12,041 bases of DNA. Origin: Dehalococcoidales bacterium (GTDB taxonomy: Bacteria; Chloroflexota; Dehalococcoidia; Dehalococcoidales; RBG-16-60-22). The notes under the pieces are model-generated. The model saw only the letters and a list, made by a program, of their open reading frames with translations. It was not told the origin of the DNA and did no database searches. The translations under genes and the position numbers were made by a program. Of this stretch, positions 1 to 7,414 are shown piece after piece; position 1 is the stretch's first letter, and each line of letters starts with the position of its first letter. The stretch covers positions 1 to 12,041 of the forward strand of contig DAOWCR010000021.1 in NCBI GenBank assembly GCA_030639445.1, written 5' to 3'.

Positions 1-453
1 ATCACCGAGGAGGACTGGGACCGTATCATGAATACCAACCTGCGCGGACTTTTCTTCTGCTGCCAGTTGGTGGGGCAGGAGATGATAAAACAGCAGAAAG
101 GGAAAATCATCAATGTCTCCTCCGTTATCTCGCAGCTGACGCAGTCCGGACGCTCGGTCTATGCCATTTCCAAGGCGGGCGTTTCCCATTTGACCCGGGC
201 ACTGGCCCTGGAATGGTCCAAGTATAATATCTCCATCAACGCCATAGGTCCGGGCGTAACCATCACCGATATCAATAAGAAGCACTTTGCCGAGCATCCG
301 GAGGAACTGCAGGCGTTTGTCAAGGTCATACCGCGGGGGAGGGTAGGTTATCCCCGGGACTATGCCGGCGCGGCGGTTTTCCTGGCTTCGGACGCGTCTG
401 ATTATATTTGCGGGCAGACTTTGCTGATTGACGGCGGCATGGCCCTGCCTTAA
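1..453 (+). CDS. Short-chain dehydrogenase/reductase (SDR), 5'-truncated by window edge
   Basis: This is the C-terminal 150 residues of a classical SDR, an NAD(P)-dependent oxidoreductase. The frame is open from base 1, so the gene starts outside the window and the N-terminal Rossmann motif (TGxxxGxG) is missing only for that reason. Visible family marks, numbered from the first codon, are the structural Asn in NTNLRG (N13), catalytic Ser in NVSS (S41), the YAISK catalytic Tyr/Lys pair (Y54, K58) exactly 13 residues after S41, an INAIGPGVTIT segment after the active site, and the C-terminal SDYICGQTLLIDGG motif. The last is typical of the 3-oxoacyl-ACP reductase/gluconate dehydrogenase-like branch. 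The substrate cannot be read from sequence. It lies 70 bases upstream of the AOR-family gene on the same strand, so a shared role in alcohol, aldehyde or ketone metabolism is plausible but inferred. Confidence 0.9.
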   Translation: MTEEDWDRIMNTNLRGLFFCCQLVGQEMIKQQKGKIINVSSVISQLTQSGRSVYAISKAGVSHLTRALALEWSKYNISINAIGPGVTITDINKKHFAEHPEELQAFVKVIPRGRVGYPRDYAGAAVFLASDASDYICGQTLLIDGGMALP

Positions 454-523
454 AGCCCGCAAGGTATCTTTAACGAGTAATATACGGCCAGACCTTTAAT
501 AAGAAACAGAAAAGGAGGAAATC

Positions 524-2356
524 ATGGCTAACGGTTACATGGGCAGGCTACTTTTTGTCGACCTGACCAAAGGGGAGTGCCGGGAAGAGGCACTCGACGA
601 AGAGCTGTGCCGGGACTTCATGGGTGGCTACGGAATCGGTGCCCGGATTCTGTATGAGCGGATGAAACCCAAAGTTGACCCGCTGGGACCGGGCAACATG
701 CTGGGTTTCCTGACCGGCCCCCTGACCGGCACCCCGACTTTATGCAGCGGGCGGTATGTCGTCATTGCCAAGTCGCCGCTTACCGGCACCTGGGGCGACG
801 CCAACTCCGGTGGTGACTTCGGGCCGAACCTGAAGTTCGCCGGTTTTGACGGCGTCTTCTTCAGCGGCGCCGCCTCGCGTCCGGTCTACCTCTATATTGA
901 GAACGGCCGGGCGGAACTCAAAGATGCCGCCCAGCTATGGGGCAAGGACTGCCTGGACACGGAGGACACGCTGAAGGATATTCATGGCAAGGACACCAAT
1001 ATTGCCTGCATCGGCCCGGCCGGTGAAAACCTTTCTCTCCTGGCGTGCGTGATTAACGACCAAGGACGGGCGGCAGGCCGGTCCGGACTGGGCGCGGTGA
1101 TGGGTTCCAAGAAGCTGAAGGCGCTGGCGGTCAAGGGTAACCGGCCGGTGCCGATGGCTGATGAGGCTAAGGCCAAGGAAATCCGGCGCCAGTGGCTCCC
1201 CCAGCTTCAAGGTGATGGTATTACCTTCCGGGACTACGGGACCTGTGGGATAACCGAAGCCAGCGCCATGAGCGGGGACTCGCCGGTGAAGAACTGGGCC
1301 GGGTCTGGCCCTGATGATTTCCCCACCGCCGGTCGCATCAGTGAAGATTCAGTGATTAATGAGCAGGAAAAGAAATACGGCTGCTGGCAGTGTCCTATCG
1401 GTTGTGGCGGGCATATGAAAGCCAGGCCGGGATGGGCGCGCGTCTGCCATAAACCGGAGTACGAGACGCTGTGCATGACGGGCACCCTGTGCCTTAATGA
1501 TGACCTTGAGTCCATTATCCGCTTCAATGACGTCTGCAATGTCTATGGCCTGGACACTATTTCCGTCGGCTCGGCCATCGGCTTCGCTATTGAGGCCTAC
1601 GAAAAGGGTATCCTCACCAAACAGGACACCGGCATGGAACTGCGCTGGCGGGATGGCGAGGCGGTCGTCGCCCTGGCCAAGAAGATTGCCAAGCGCGAGG
1701 GCATTGGCGAACTTCTGGCCGACGGCGTGATGCGGGCCGCCGCCAGGCTGGGTAAAGGGACGGAGCAGTTTGCCGTCCATGCCCAGGGTCAGGAATTACC
1801 GGCCCATGACCCCAGGTATGTCCCGGCTCTCGGGGTAAGCTACCGTATGGATGGTACCCCGGGACGCCACACGCAGGGCGGCCGGGGATGGATAATGGGG
1901 GTTAACTTCATGGCCGATGACCGGGCGGACAAATACGACTATACCAACACCGGGGAGCTGCAGAAGAAGGCGATGAACATGATGCACGTGGTTAATGCCG
2001 CCGGTATATGCCTGTTTGGCTATATCGGCTATCCGGTGCAGTTTATCCCGGAATTTCTGACGGCGATTACCGGGTGGGAATATGACCTTGATACCTGCGG
2101 GAAAGTCGGGGAGCGTATCGCCAACATGCGCCATCTGTTCAACCTGCGTGAGGGACTGAACCCGCTGAAATACGCCTTTAACCAGAGGGCTCTGGGCCGG
2201 CCGCCGCTGGAGAAGGGTCCCGTGGCCAACGTAACCCTCGATGACGAGACCATGATAAGGGACTACCTCAAGGCGATGGACTGGGATACGGCCACGACCC
2301 GGCCGAGCGGTAGTAAACTGAAGGAACTGGGCCTGGACCGGTTAGCCGGGGACTAG
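524..2356 (+). CDS. Aldehyde:ferredoxin oxidoreductase family protein (tungsten-pterin enzyme)
   Basis: This 610-residue protein has the full length usual for the AOR family, which oxidises aldehydes to carboxylic acids with a tungsten bis-pterin cofactor and passes electrons through one [4Fe-4S] cluster to ferredoxin. The N-terminal pterin-binding domain shows GDANSGGDFGPNLKFAGFDG (about 91-110). The family signature GRSGLGAVMGSKKLKA is at about 185-200 and DSPVKNW at about 252-258. Cluster ligands are the CxxCxxxC motif at C287, C290 and C294, with the distant fourth Cys at C496 in AGICLF. PEYETL (311-316) and FNLREG (539-544) are further family marks. The ATG at 524 is preceded by AAAGGAGG at 511-518, an ideal ribosome binding site. 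No signal peptide is seen, so it is cytoplasmic. It is followed after 61 bases by a TPP enzyme. Subfamily and substrate (aliphatic, aromatic or other aldehyde) are not determinable here. Confidence 0.95.
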   Translation: MANGYMGRLLFVDLTKGECREEALDEELCRDFMGGYGIGARILYERMKPKVDPLGPGNMLGFLTGPLTGTPTLCSGRYVVIAKSPLTGTWGDANSGGDFGPNLKFAGFDGVFFSGAASRPVYLYIENGRAELKDAAQLWGKDCLDTEDTLKDIHGKDTNIACIGPAGENLSLLACVINDQGRAAGRSGLGAVMGSKKLKALAVKGNRPVPMADEAKAKEIRRQWLPQLQGDGITFRDYGTCGITEASAMSGDSPVKNWAGSGPDDFPTAGRISEDSVINEQEKKYGCWQCPIGCGGHMKARPGWARVCHKPEYETLCMTGTLCLNDDLESIIRFNDVCNVYGLDTISVGSAIGFAIEAYEKGILTKQDTGMELRWRDGEAVVALAKKIAKREGIGELLADGVMRAAARLGKGTEQFAVHAQGQELPAHDPRYVPALGVSYRMDGTPGRHTQGGRGWIMGVNFMADDRADKYDYTNTGELQKKAMNMMHVVNAAGICLFGYIGYPVQFIPEFLTAITGWEYDLDTCGKVGERIANMRHLFNLREGLNPLKYAFNQRALGRPPLEKGPVANVTLDDETMIRDYLKAMDWDTATTRPSGSKLKELGLDRLAGD

Positions 2357-2417
2357 GTATTTTCCCGGCCGGTGGGGGCGGTGAGAAAGTTAAAATAAGA
2401 TACGGAGGTATTATGGC

Positions 2418-4061
2418 GTGAATGTACTTGAGGCCATGGTGGAGATACTCAAGCGCGAAGGAACGGAGTTTTTCAGCTGTTTCCCGACTCATCCTATCAT
2501 AGACGCTGCCGCGGCGGCGGGCTTGCGGCCTATTGTCTGCCGGCAGGAGCGGGTGGGGGCGGGCATCGCCGATGGTTTCAGCCGGGTGACCAACGGCCGG
2601 CGTATCGGCGTGTTCGCTATGCAATGGGGCCCGGGTGCGGAAAACGCTTTCGCCGGAGTTACTACCGCCTACTCTGACTCTTCACCGATACTGGTGCTGC
2701 CCTGGGGCCACTCGACTGCCTGGTCCGGATTAAGACCGGTCTTTAGCTCGGTCCGGAGCTATGCGGCGGTAACCAAGCATGTGGAGCAGGTCAACGCACC
2801 GGCGCGGGTCTCCGAGATTATGCGGCGCGCCTATTCTCTGCTGAAAATGGGACGGCCGGGGCCGGTGATGCTGGAAACACCCATGGATGTGGCTACCATG
2901 GAAGTGGAGAAGCTGGACTACCAGCCGGTCAGGGCGACACGTGCCTCAGGCGACCCCCGTGATGTGGCCGAGGCGGCCCGGGTGCTGTTGGCGGCCCGCT
3001 GTCCCCTAATCCATGCCGGGCAGGGAGTGCTCTACGCCGAGGCGTGGGCTGAGCTGGTGGAACTGGCCGAGCTTTTACAGGCACCGGTGATGACCACTCA
3101 GATGGGCAAGAGCGCTTTCCCGGAAGACCATCCGCTGGCACTGGGCACTGGCGCTTCCGTCAGGACCGGACCCGTGGTTCACTTTCTGGAAAAAGCGGAC
3201 GTCGCCTTTGGCATCGGGTGCAGCTTTTCACGCCACTATATGTCGACCAGAATACCTTCCGATAAAGTGATAATCCAGGCCACCAATGACGAGACGGACA
3301 TCAACCAGAATTACCCCGTGGACTATCCCATCATCGGGGACGCCCGGCTGGTGCTGCGCCAGTTCATTGAAGCAGTCAAGGAGCGCCTGGGAAGTAAAGG
3401 GCGGCCAGGTAAAGGTGAAGTGGCCGGGGAGATAAAGAAAGTGAAAGAGGCGTGGCTGGCCGAGTGGCGGCCCAAGTTTACCTCGGACGAGGTGCCCATA
3501 AACCCGTACCGGGTCGTCGGAGAGCTGATGCGCACCATGGACCCGCGTCAGACCATCGTGACCCATGATGCCGGGAGTCCGCGTGACCAGTTAATGCCCT
3601 TTTACCCGGCGGTGGTGCCACGCGGCTACCTCGGCTGGGGCAAGTCACATCAGCTGGGCACCGGGCTGGGACTTACCATGGGCGCCAAGCTGGCCGAACC
3701 GGACAAGGTAGCCATCTACGTCATGGGGGACGCTGCCTTTGGCATGGTGGGGCTGGACTTTGAGACAGCGGTGCGGAGCCGGATACCTATCATCGCCATT
3801 GTGTTGAATAATTCCACCATGGCGATAGAGATTCCCGATATGCCCGTTGCTCAGGAGCGTTACGGTGCCCGGGACCTCGGCGGCAACTATGCTGACCTGG
3901 GACGCGCCATGGGCGGCTATGCCGAGCGGGTGGAGAGTCCCGCCGAGGTGGCGCCGGCTCTCCAGCGCGCCCGCCGGGCGAATGAAGAAGAAGGCAAACC
4001 GGCGCTGCTGGAGTTTATCACCGGCATAGAAACGGCCTTTTCCCACCGGCAGACGGCATAG
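2418..4061 (+). CDS. TPP-dependent enzyme, acetolactate synthase/benzoylformate decarboxylase superfamily
   Basis: This 547-residue protein has the three-domain layout of the family: N-terminal pyrimidine-binding domain (about 1-165), central domain (about 180-320) and C-terminal diphosphate-binding domain (about 365-540). The catalytic Glu that activates the thiamine ring is E44 in CRQERVGAGIADGFSR. The diphosphate/metal motif is GDA at 437-439, with NN at 464-465 after 25 residues, inside MGDAAFGMVGLDFETA; Ala replaces the more common Gly of GDG. Such enzymes decarboxylate or ligate 2-oxoacids. The start is GTG at 2418, with GGAGGT (2404-2409) 8 bases upstream. An ATG at 2413 would encode only two residues. 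Lying directly behind the AOR-family gene, it may generate that enzyme's aldehyde, which is inference. It is unlikely to be the biosynthetic acetolactate synthase, since no regulatory subunit or ilv genes are adjacent. The exact reaction is unknown. Confidence 0.9.
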   Translation: MNVLEAMVEILKREGTEFFSCFPTHPIIDAAAAAGLRPIVCRQERVGAGIADGFSRVTNGRRIGVFAMQWGPGAENAFAGVTTAYSDSSPILVLPWGHSTAWSGLRPVFSSVRSYAAVTKHVEQVNAPARVSEIMRRAYSLLKMGRPGPVMLETPMDVATMEVEKLDYQPVRATRASGDPRDVAEAARVLLAARCPLIHAGQGVLYAEAWAELVELAELLQAPVMTTQMGKSAFPEDHPLALGTGASVRTGPVVHFLEKADVAFGIGCSFSRHYMSTRIPSDKVIIQATNDETDINQNYPVDYPIIGDARLVLRQFIEAVKERLGSKGRPGKGEVAGEIKKVKEAWLAEWRPKFTSDEVPINPYRVVGELMRTMDPRQTIVTHDAGSPRDQLMPFYPAVVPRGYLGWGKSHQLGTGLGLTMGAKLAEPDKVAIYVMGDAAFGMVGLDFETAVRSRIPIIAIVLNNSTMAIEIPDMPVAQERYGARDLGGNYADLGRAMGGYAERVESPAEVAPALQRARRANEEEGKPALLEFITGIETAFSHRQTA

Positions 4062-4142
4062 ATGTCCGCTTGTCTAAAATAGAAGCGCCGGCGTAAAATG
4101 ATGAAGTGATTCAAGTCTGGCTTGAGGAGTAGACAGCGAGTT

Positions 4143-5123
4143 ATGAGAAAGCGGGTATTTTCCGGCATCCAGCCGACGGGCGATATTCATATTGGCAACT
4201 ATCTGGGGGCGATTCAGCACTGGGTCGCCTCTCAGGCAGAGTACGATAACATTTTTTGCGTGGTTGACCTGCATGCCATCACCATTCCCCAGGACCCGGC
4301 GGCTTTGAAGTCGAAGATACGCGAGGTGGCCGGTCTTCTTTTTGCCGCTGGCATAGACCCCGAACAGTCGGTGCTCTTCGTCCAGTCGCACATCAGTGCC
4401 CATGCCGAGCTGACCTGGATTCTCAATTGCTTCACCCCGATGGGCTGGATGAGACGCATGACGCAGTTCAAGGAAAAGTCGTTGAAGCAGAAAGCGGAGG
4501 TCAGCGTCGGTCTCTTTGACTACCCGGCACTGATGGCGGCGGACATCCTGCTTTATAATACCGACGCCGTGCCGGTGGGTGAAGACCAGAAGCAGCATGT
4601 GGAGCTGACCCGTGACATTGCCCAGCGGTTCAATGCCATCCACGGCGAGACTTTCCGGGTGCCGGCGGTGGTGATTCCGGAGGTGGGGGCGCGTATCATG
4701 GGCCTGGAAGACCCGACCCAGAAAATGAGCAAGAGTGAGTCGCCCGGCCAGACCATTTACCTGCTTGATTCCCCCGATGATATCCGGGCCAAGTTTATGC
4801 GGGCGACGACCGACTCGCTGCGGGAAGTCCGCTTTGATGAGGCACGGCCGGGAATCTGCAACCTGCTGGTCATCTATGAGCTTTTCACCAGGCTCGGCCG
4901 GGCGGAGATTGAAGCGCGTTTTGAAGGTAAAGGTTACGCCGATTTAAAACAGGAACTGGCCGACGTGGTTATCGCCGGGCTGAGCCCCCTGCAGGCCCGC
5001 TACCGGGAGCTGACCGCCGATCCGTCTCATATTGATTCCCTGCTGGCCGGGGGCGCCGACCGGATTCGCCCCATTGCGGAAAAGACGCTGGCACTGGTCA
5101 AGGAGAGGGTAGGGCTCGGCTAG
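4143..5123 (+). CDS. trpS: Tryptophanyl-tRNA synthetase
   Basis: This class I aminoacyl-tRNA synthetase charges tRNA-Trp with tryptophan in the cytoplasm. From the ATG at 4143 it is 326 residues, the usual bacterial TrpRS length. It opens with MRKRVFSGIQPTGDIHIGNY, holding the HIGN (HIGH-type) ATP-binding motif at 16-19. GEDQ at 146-149 is a TrpRS family mark and the KMSKS loop is at 194-198. A TTG at 4122 would add seven residues, but the family start matches 4143, so I place it there. The candidate ribosome binding site GAGGAG (4124-4129) lies 13 bases upstream, a rather long spacing. The 81-base spacer after the TPP gene shows no T-box and no Trp-rich leader. It is convergent with rtcB across a spacer filled by palindromic repeats. 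Confidence 0.97.
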   Translation: MRKRVFSGIQPTGDIHIGNYLGAIQHWVASQAEYDNIFCVVDLHAITIPQDPAALKSKIREVAGLLFAAGIDPEQSVLFVQSHISAHAELTWILNCFTPMGWMRRMTQFKEKSLKQKAEVSVGLFDYPALMAADILLYNTDAVPVGEDQKQHVELTRDIAQRFNAIHGETFRVPAVVIPEVGARIMGLEDPTQKMSKSESPGQTIYLLDSPDDIRAKFMRATTDSLREVRFDEARPGICNLLVIYELFTRLGRAEIEARFEGKGYADLKQELADVVIAGLSPLQARYRELTADPSHIDSLLAGGADRIRPIAEKTLALVKERVGLG

Positions 5124-5141
5124 AATTTAATAATTAGGTAT

Positions 5142-5215
5142 TAACCCCATCCCCCTTTATCCCCCTTCCCCTTGGGAAGGGGGAAGAGTTATTTAAGAAG
5201 GGCTTCGCCTCTCTT
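5142..5215 (+). repeat. Palindromic repeat copy R1 (modules A then B)
   Basis: R1 begins 18 bases after the trpS stop. Its first 32 bases (5142-5173) are identical to 11941-11972. Module A is a perfect 10-bp hairpin, CCCCCTTCCC (5161-5170) against GGGAAGGGGG (5174-5183), with loop CTT. Module B is an imperfect 9-bp hairpin (5195-5203 against 5207-5215, loop TTC) with one mismatch and one G-U pair. No U-run follows, so it is not a textbook intrinsic terminator, though so stable a stem just after a stop could end or protect the transcript. Confidence 0.85.
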
Positions 5216-5253
5216 TGACTTTCCTTTCTCTGGGTCAAGAACGTGGGGCGTTT

Positions 5254-5333
5254 AAGAGGGGCGTCAGCCCCTCTTTCAAAGTCTTCCCCCTCTCCTGGAA
5301 TAAGGAGAGGGGGACACAGGGGGTGAGGTCACC
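5254..5333 (-). repeat. Palindromic repeat copy R2 (inverted relative to R1)
   Basis: R2 has the same modules in reverse order and orientation. Module B is AAGAGGGGC (5254-5262) against GCCCCTCTT (5267-5275), a perfect 9-bp stem with loop GTCA. Module A is CCCCCTCTCCT (5286-5296) against AGGAGAGGGGG (5303-5313), a perfect 11-bp stem with loop GGAATA. The end GGTGAGGTCACC (5322-5333) is the reverse of the GGTGAC end seen in R3. A lone G-rich arm (5344-5356, GAGGGAGAGGGGG) follows without a partner. R2 most resembles R4, sharing the TGGAA loop. With R1 it fills the spacer between the convergent genes trpS and rtcB. Confidence 0.85.
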
Positions 5334-5383
5334 ATATGCCCTGAGGGAGAGGGGGCAAGGAGGCAGGCTTCCGGGTATCTCTC

Positions 5384-6841
5384 TTACCCCTTGATTACCC
5401 CCATGGGCTTTGTTCGGGCGACCAGTTTTGAGATGCCGGCGCCTCGGGTAATTTCGACCACCGCGGATACATCTTTGTAGGCCTCGGAAGCTTCTTCCGC
5501 CAGTCCGGCCAGGCTGCCGGTTTGGACGGTTATGCCGCGGGCCTGCAGCGCCTCAAGCACATCTCTTCCCCGGAGCTGCCTCTTGGCGGCGGCCCGGCTC
5601 TGCACCCGGCCCGCACCATGGCAGGTGGAGCCGAAGGTCTCTTTCATCGCCTGCTCGGTGCCCACCAGCACGTAGGAGACCCGCCCCATGTCCCCGGGGA
5701 TAAGCACCGGTTGGCCAATCCGGGAGTATTTCAGCGGCACATCGGGGTGGCCGGCCGGGAAGGCGCGGGTCGCCCCCTTGCGGTGAACGCAGAGTTTTTG
5801 TCTTTGCCCGCCGACTTCATGCTCTTCTATTTTGGCGATATTGTGGGTGACGTCATAGATAAGCTCCAGTCCGGCCGCCTTCTCGTCTTGGCCCATCACC
5901 TGGCAGAAGGACTGCCTGACCCAGTGGGTGATGCACTGGCGGTTGGCCCAGGCATAGTTGGCGGCGCACCTCATCGCTCCCAGATAGGCCTGGCCTTCCG
6001 GGGACTTTACCGGGCTGCAGGCCAGCTGGCGGTCAGGCAGCTGGATGCCGTATTTTGTCATGGCCCGGACCATCTCTTTAATATAGTCATCGGCTACCTG
6101 GTGTCCCAGGCCGCGGGAGCCGCAGTGGATGAGCAGCATTACCTGCCCCACCCGGTCGATGCCCATAACGCCGGCGACGTCCGCCTCGTATATCCTGTCA
6201 ACTATCGCCACCTCGAGGAAGTGGTTTCCGGAGCCCAGCGTGCCCAGCTGAGGCATACCCCGCTCCCTGGCCCGGCCGCTTACCCGGGACGGGTCCGCCC
6301 CGGCCATTTCACCGTTTTCCTCGGTGGTGTCCAGGTCCTCGGGCCGGCCGTATCCCTTCTCCACCGCCCAGCGCGAGCCCTTGACCAGCACCTGGTTAAT
6401 CTCTCCGGGCTTCAGCTTTATTCTGCCCTTTGACCCCACGCCGGAAGGGACACTGTGGTAAAGGGAGTCCAGGAGTCCTTTTATCCTGGGGCGGACTTCT
6501 TCCTCGGTCAGGTTGGTGCGTAGAATACGCACGCCGCAGTTAATATCAAAGCCGACGCCGCCCGGGGAGACCACGCCGTCATCCATCTTCATGGCCGCCA
6601 CCCCGCCTATGGGGAACCCGTAGCCCCAGTGAATATCGGGCATGGCCAGGGAGTAATCAACTATGCCGGGCAGAAGGGCCACGTTGGCCACCTGCTCCAG
6701 GGCCTGCTCCTGCCGGATTTGCTGCGCCATCGCTTCGTCGGCATAGATTATCCCCGGCACGCGCATGCCCGCTTTGTAGCTCTTGGGAATACGCCAGCGG
6801 TAGTCGTCTATCTTTTCTAGCGGTCCATTCCATTGGGGCAT
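5384..6841 (-). CDS. rtcB: RNA-splicing ligase RtcB (GTP-dependent 3'-phosphate RNA ligase)
   Basis: RtcB joins RNA 2',3'-cyclic phosphate or 3'-phosphate ends to 5'-OH ends using GTP and Mn2+, in tRNA splicing or RNA repair. The 485 residues match the usual length of about 480. Metal-site motifs are GGVGFDINCGVR with D99 and C102, LGSGNHFLE with N206 and H207, HCGSRGLG with H239, and THNIAKIE with H333. The guanylylated histidine is H408 in STCHGAGR. The spacing between these agrees closely with the known Pyrococcus enzyme. HRKGATRAFP (353-362) and PGDMGRVSYVL (382-392) are further signatures. The start is the ATG at 6839-6841. Its ribosome binding site AGGAGG (complement of 6849-6854) overlaps the archease stop codon, so the two genes form a coupled operon. 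A tRNA-splicing versus RNA-repair role cannot be decided here. Confidence 0.97.
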   Translation of the reverse strand: MPQWNGPLEKIDDYRWRIPKSYKAGMRVPGIIYADEAMAQQIRQEQALEQVANVALLPGIVDYSLAMPDIHWGYGFPIGGVAAMKMDDGVVSPGGVGFDINCGVRILRTNLTEEEVRPRIKGLLDSLYHSVPSGVGSKGRIKLKPGEINQVLVKGSRWAVEKGYGRPEDLDTTEENGEMAGADPSRVSGRARERGMPQLGTLGSGNHFLEVAIVDRIYEADVAGVMGIDRVGQVMLLIHCGSRGLGHQVADDYIKEMVRAMTKYGIQLPDRQLACSPVKSPEGQAYLGAMRCAANYAWANRQCITHWVRQSFCQVMGQDEKAAGLELIYDVTHNIAKIEEHEVGGQRQKLCVHRKGATRAFPAGHPDVPLKYSRIGQPVLIPGDMGRVSYVLVGTEQAMKETFGSTCHGAGRVQSRAAAKRQLRGRDVLEALQARGITVQTGSLAGLAEEASEAYKDVSAVVEITRGAGISKLVARTKPMGVIKG

Positions 6842-6852
6842 AGCAGCGCCTC

Positions 6853-7263
6853 CTAAATATCAAAGATAACGCGGACCTGGTTTTTCTCCTGGTCGGCCTT
6901 GAGCAGATGGTAAGTGGCCGCCTTGACTCCGGTTTTCAGCCTGTGCCGGGATGGGTCGTATTTTTCGCCATAGCAGGTGGCCTTCAGTCGATGCCCGTTG
7001 AAGTCGGTTATTTCAAATCTCTTGAGCAGAATCATATCGACGTCAAAGAGGTAGATGAGGCGGTTAAGCCACTCGAAAAGCAGGGCCTCCGGGTCATCCT
7101 CGCTGATTTCCAGCCGGCGGGACTCAGTCTCTTTTACTGTCTTTAGTTCGGCGATTATGGAGAAGAGGCCATAGGCGGCATTGGCGAACGCCTCGGCCAG
7201 AGTCTGTCCGTAGGCGACCAGCCCCGTATCCGCCGTGTGTTCTATGAGCTGATACCTTTTCAC
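6853..7263 (-). CDS. Archease (RtcB activator)
   Basis: Archease is a small protein that speeds RtcB guanylylation and allows multiple turnover. The 136 residues match the family length. Marks are the N-terminal EHTADTG with a conserved acidic residue (D12), LLFEWLNRLIYLFD (61-74), GVKAATYHLL (112-121), and the C-terminal VRVIFDI ending in a conserved Asp (D135). The start is GTG at 7261-7263, giving the family-typical MKRYQLIEHTAD. No clear Shine-Dalgarno sequence precedes it, and a TATAAT hexamer lies only 6 bases upstream, so the message may be leaderless. It is the first gene of a two-gene operon. Its stop and the rtcB ribosome binding site share the string TAGGAGG, and only 11 bases separate the genes. 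Confidence 0.95.
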   Translation of the reverse strand: MKRYQLIEHTADTGLVAYGQTLAEAFANAAYGLFSIIAELKTVKETESRRLEISEDDPEALLFEWLNRLIYLFDVDMILLKRFEITDFNGHRLKATCYGEKYDPSRHRLKTGVKAATYHLLKADQEKNQVRVIFDI

Positions 7264-7269
7264 TCTTTA

Positions 7270-7296
7270 ATTATAAGCGTTTTTGACAGGATTATA
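7270..7296 (-). promoter_or_regulatory. Candidate promoter -10 elements of the archease-rtcB operon
   Basis: On the minus strand two perfect TATAAT hexamers lie ahead of the archease GTG: complement of 7291-7296 (27 bases upstream) and complement of 7270-7275 (6 bases upstream). No good -35 hexamer stands 16-18 bases before either. The nearer box would put transcription onset at or next to the GTG. This is also the most AT-rich patch around. Called from pattern only. Confidence 0.35.
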
Positions 7297-7331
7297 AAAG
7301 TGGCGATTGAGAGGTTCTCCCTAAAGTTTTG

Positions 7332-7409
7332 ATTTGGTGACCCCCATCTCCCCTTTAACTCTCCCCTTTTCAGGCTTCGCTCCTCTAACACTCCCTATAA
7401 ATATATTTG
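7332..7409 (+). repeat. Palindromic repeat copy R3 (degenerate, apparent deletion form)
   Basis: R3 starts ATTTGGTGAC (7332-7341) then CCCCATC (7342-7348) with a C/T tract, as in R1 and R6. Its tail 7390-7409 matches 12022-12041 at 19 of 20 bases. The right arm of module A and left arm of module B are missing: the distance from CCCCATC to the ATTTG tail is 63 bases, against 93 in R6. ATTTGGTGAC recurs at 7405-7414, so a second, more decayed unit probably begins there. With only half-arms left it cannot fold like the other copies. Confidence 0.7.
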
Positions 7410-7414
7410 GTGAC

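Noticed and set aside
4098..4130. Short ORF (ATG ATG AAG TGA) and a 5-bp hairpin before trpS as a possible attenuator
   Set aside because: The peptide has no Trp codon, the stem TCAAG/CTTGA is weak, and no terminator or T-box sequence is present.
4122..4142. TTG at 4122 as the trpS start
   Set aside because: The added seven residues are not part of the TrpRS family N-terminus and the codons overlap the likely ribosome binding site. ATG at 4143 gives the canonical beginning.
4074..4643. 189-codon minus-strand frame overlapping trpS
   Set aside because: Shadow of trpS. The trpS frame carries HIGN, GEDQ and KMSKS motifs at correct spacing.
5522..6433. 303-codon plus-strand frame opposite rtcB
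   Set aside because: It is antisense to an unmistakable rtcB with all catalytic motifs. Long shadow frames are expected in GC-rich genes, and it shows no ribosome binding site or family motif.
7283..7299. TTGACA (7283-7288) followed by TATAAA-like sequence on the plus strand as a promoter
   Set aside because: The gap between the boxes is only about 5 bases, far below the 16-18 needed. The same patch is better read as minus-strand -10 boxes.
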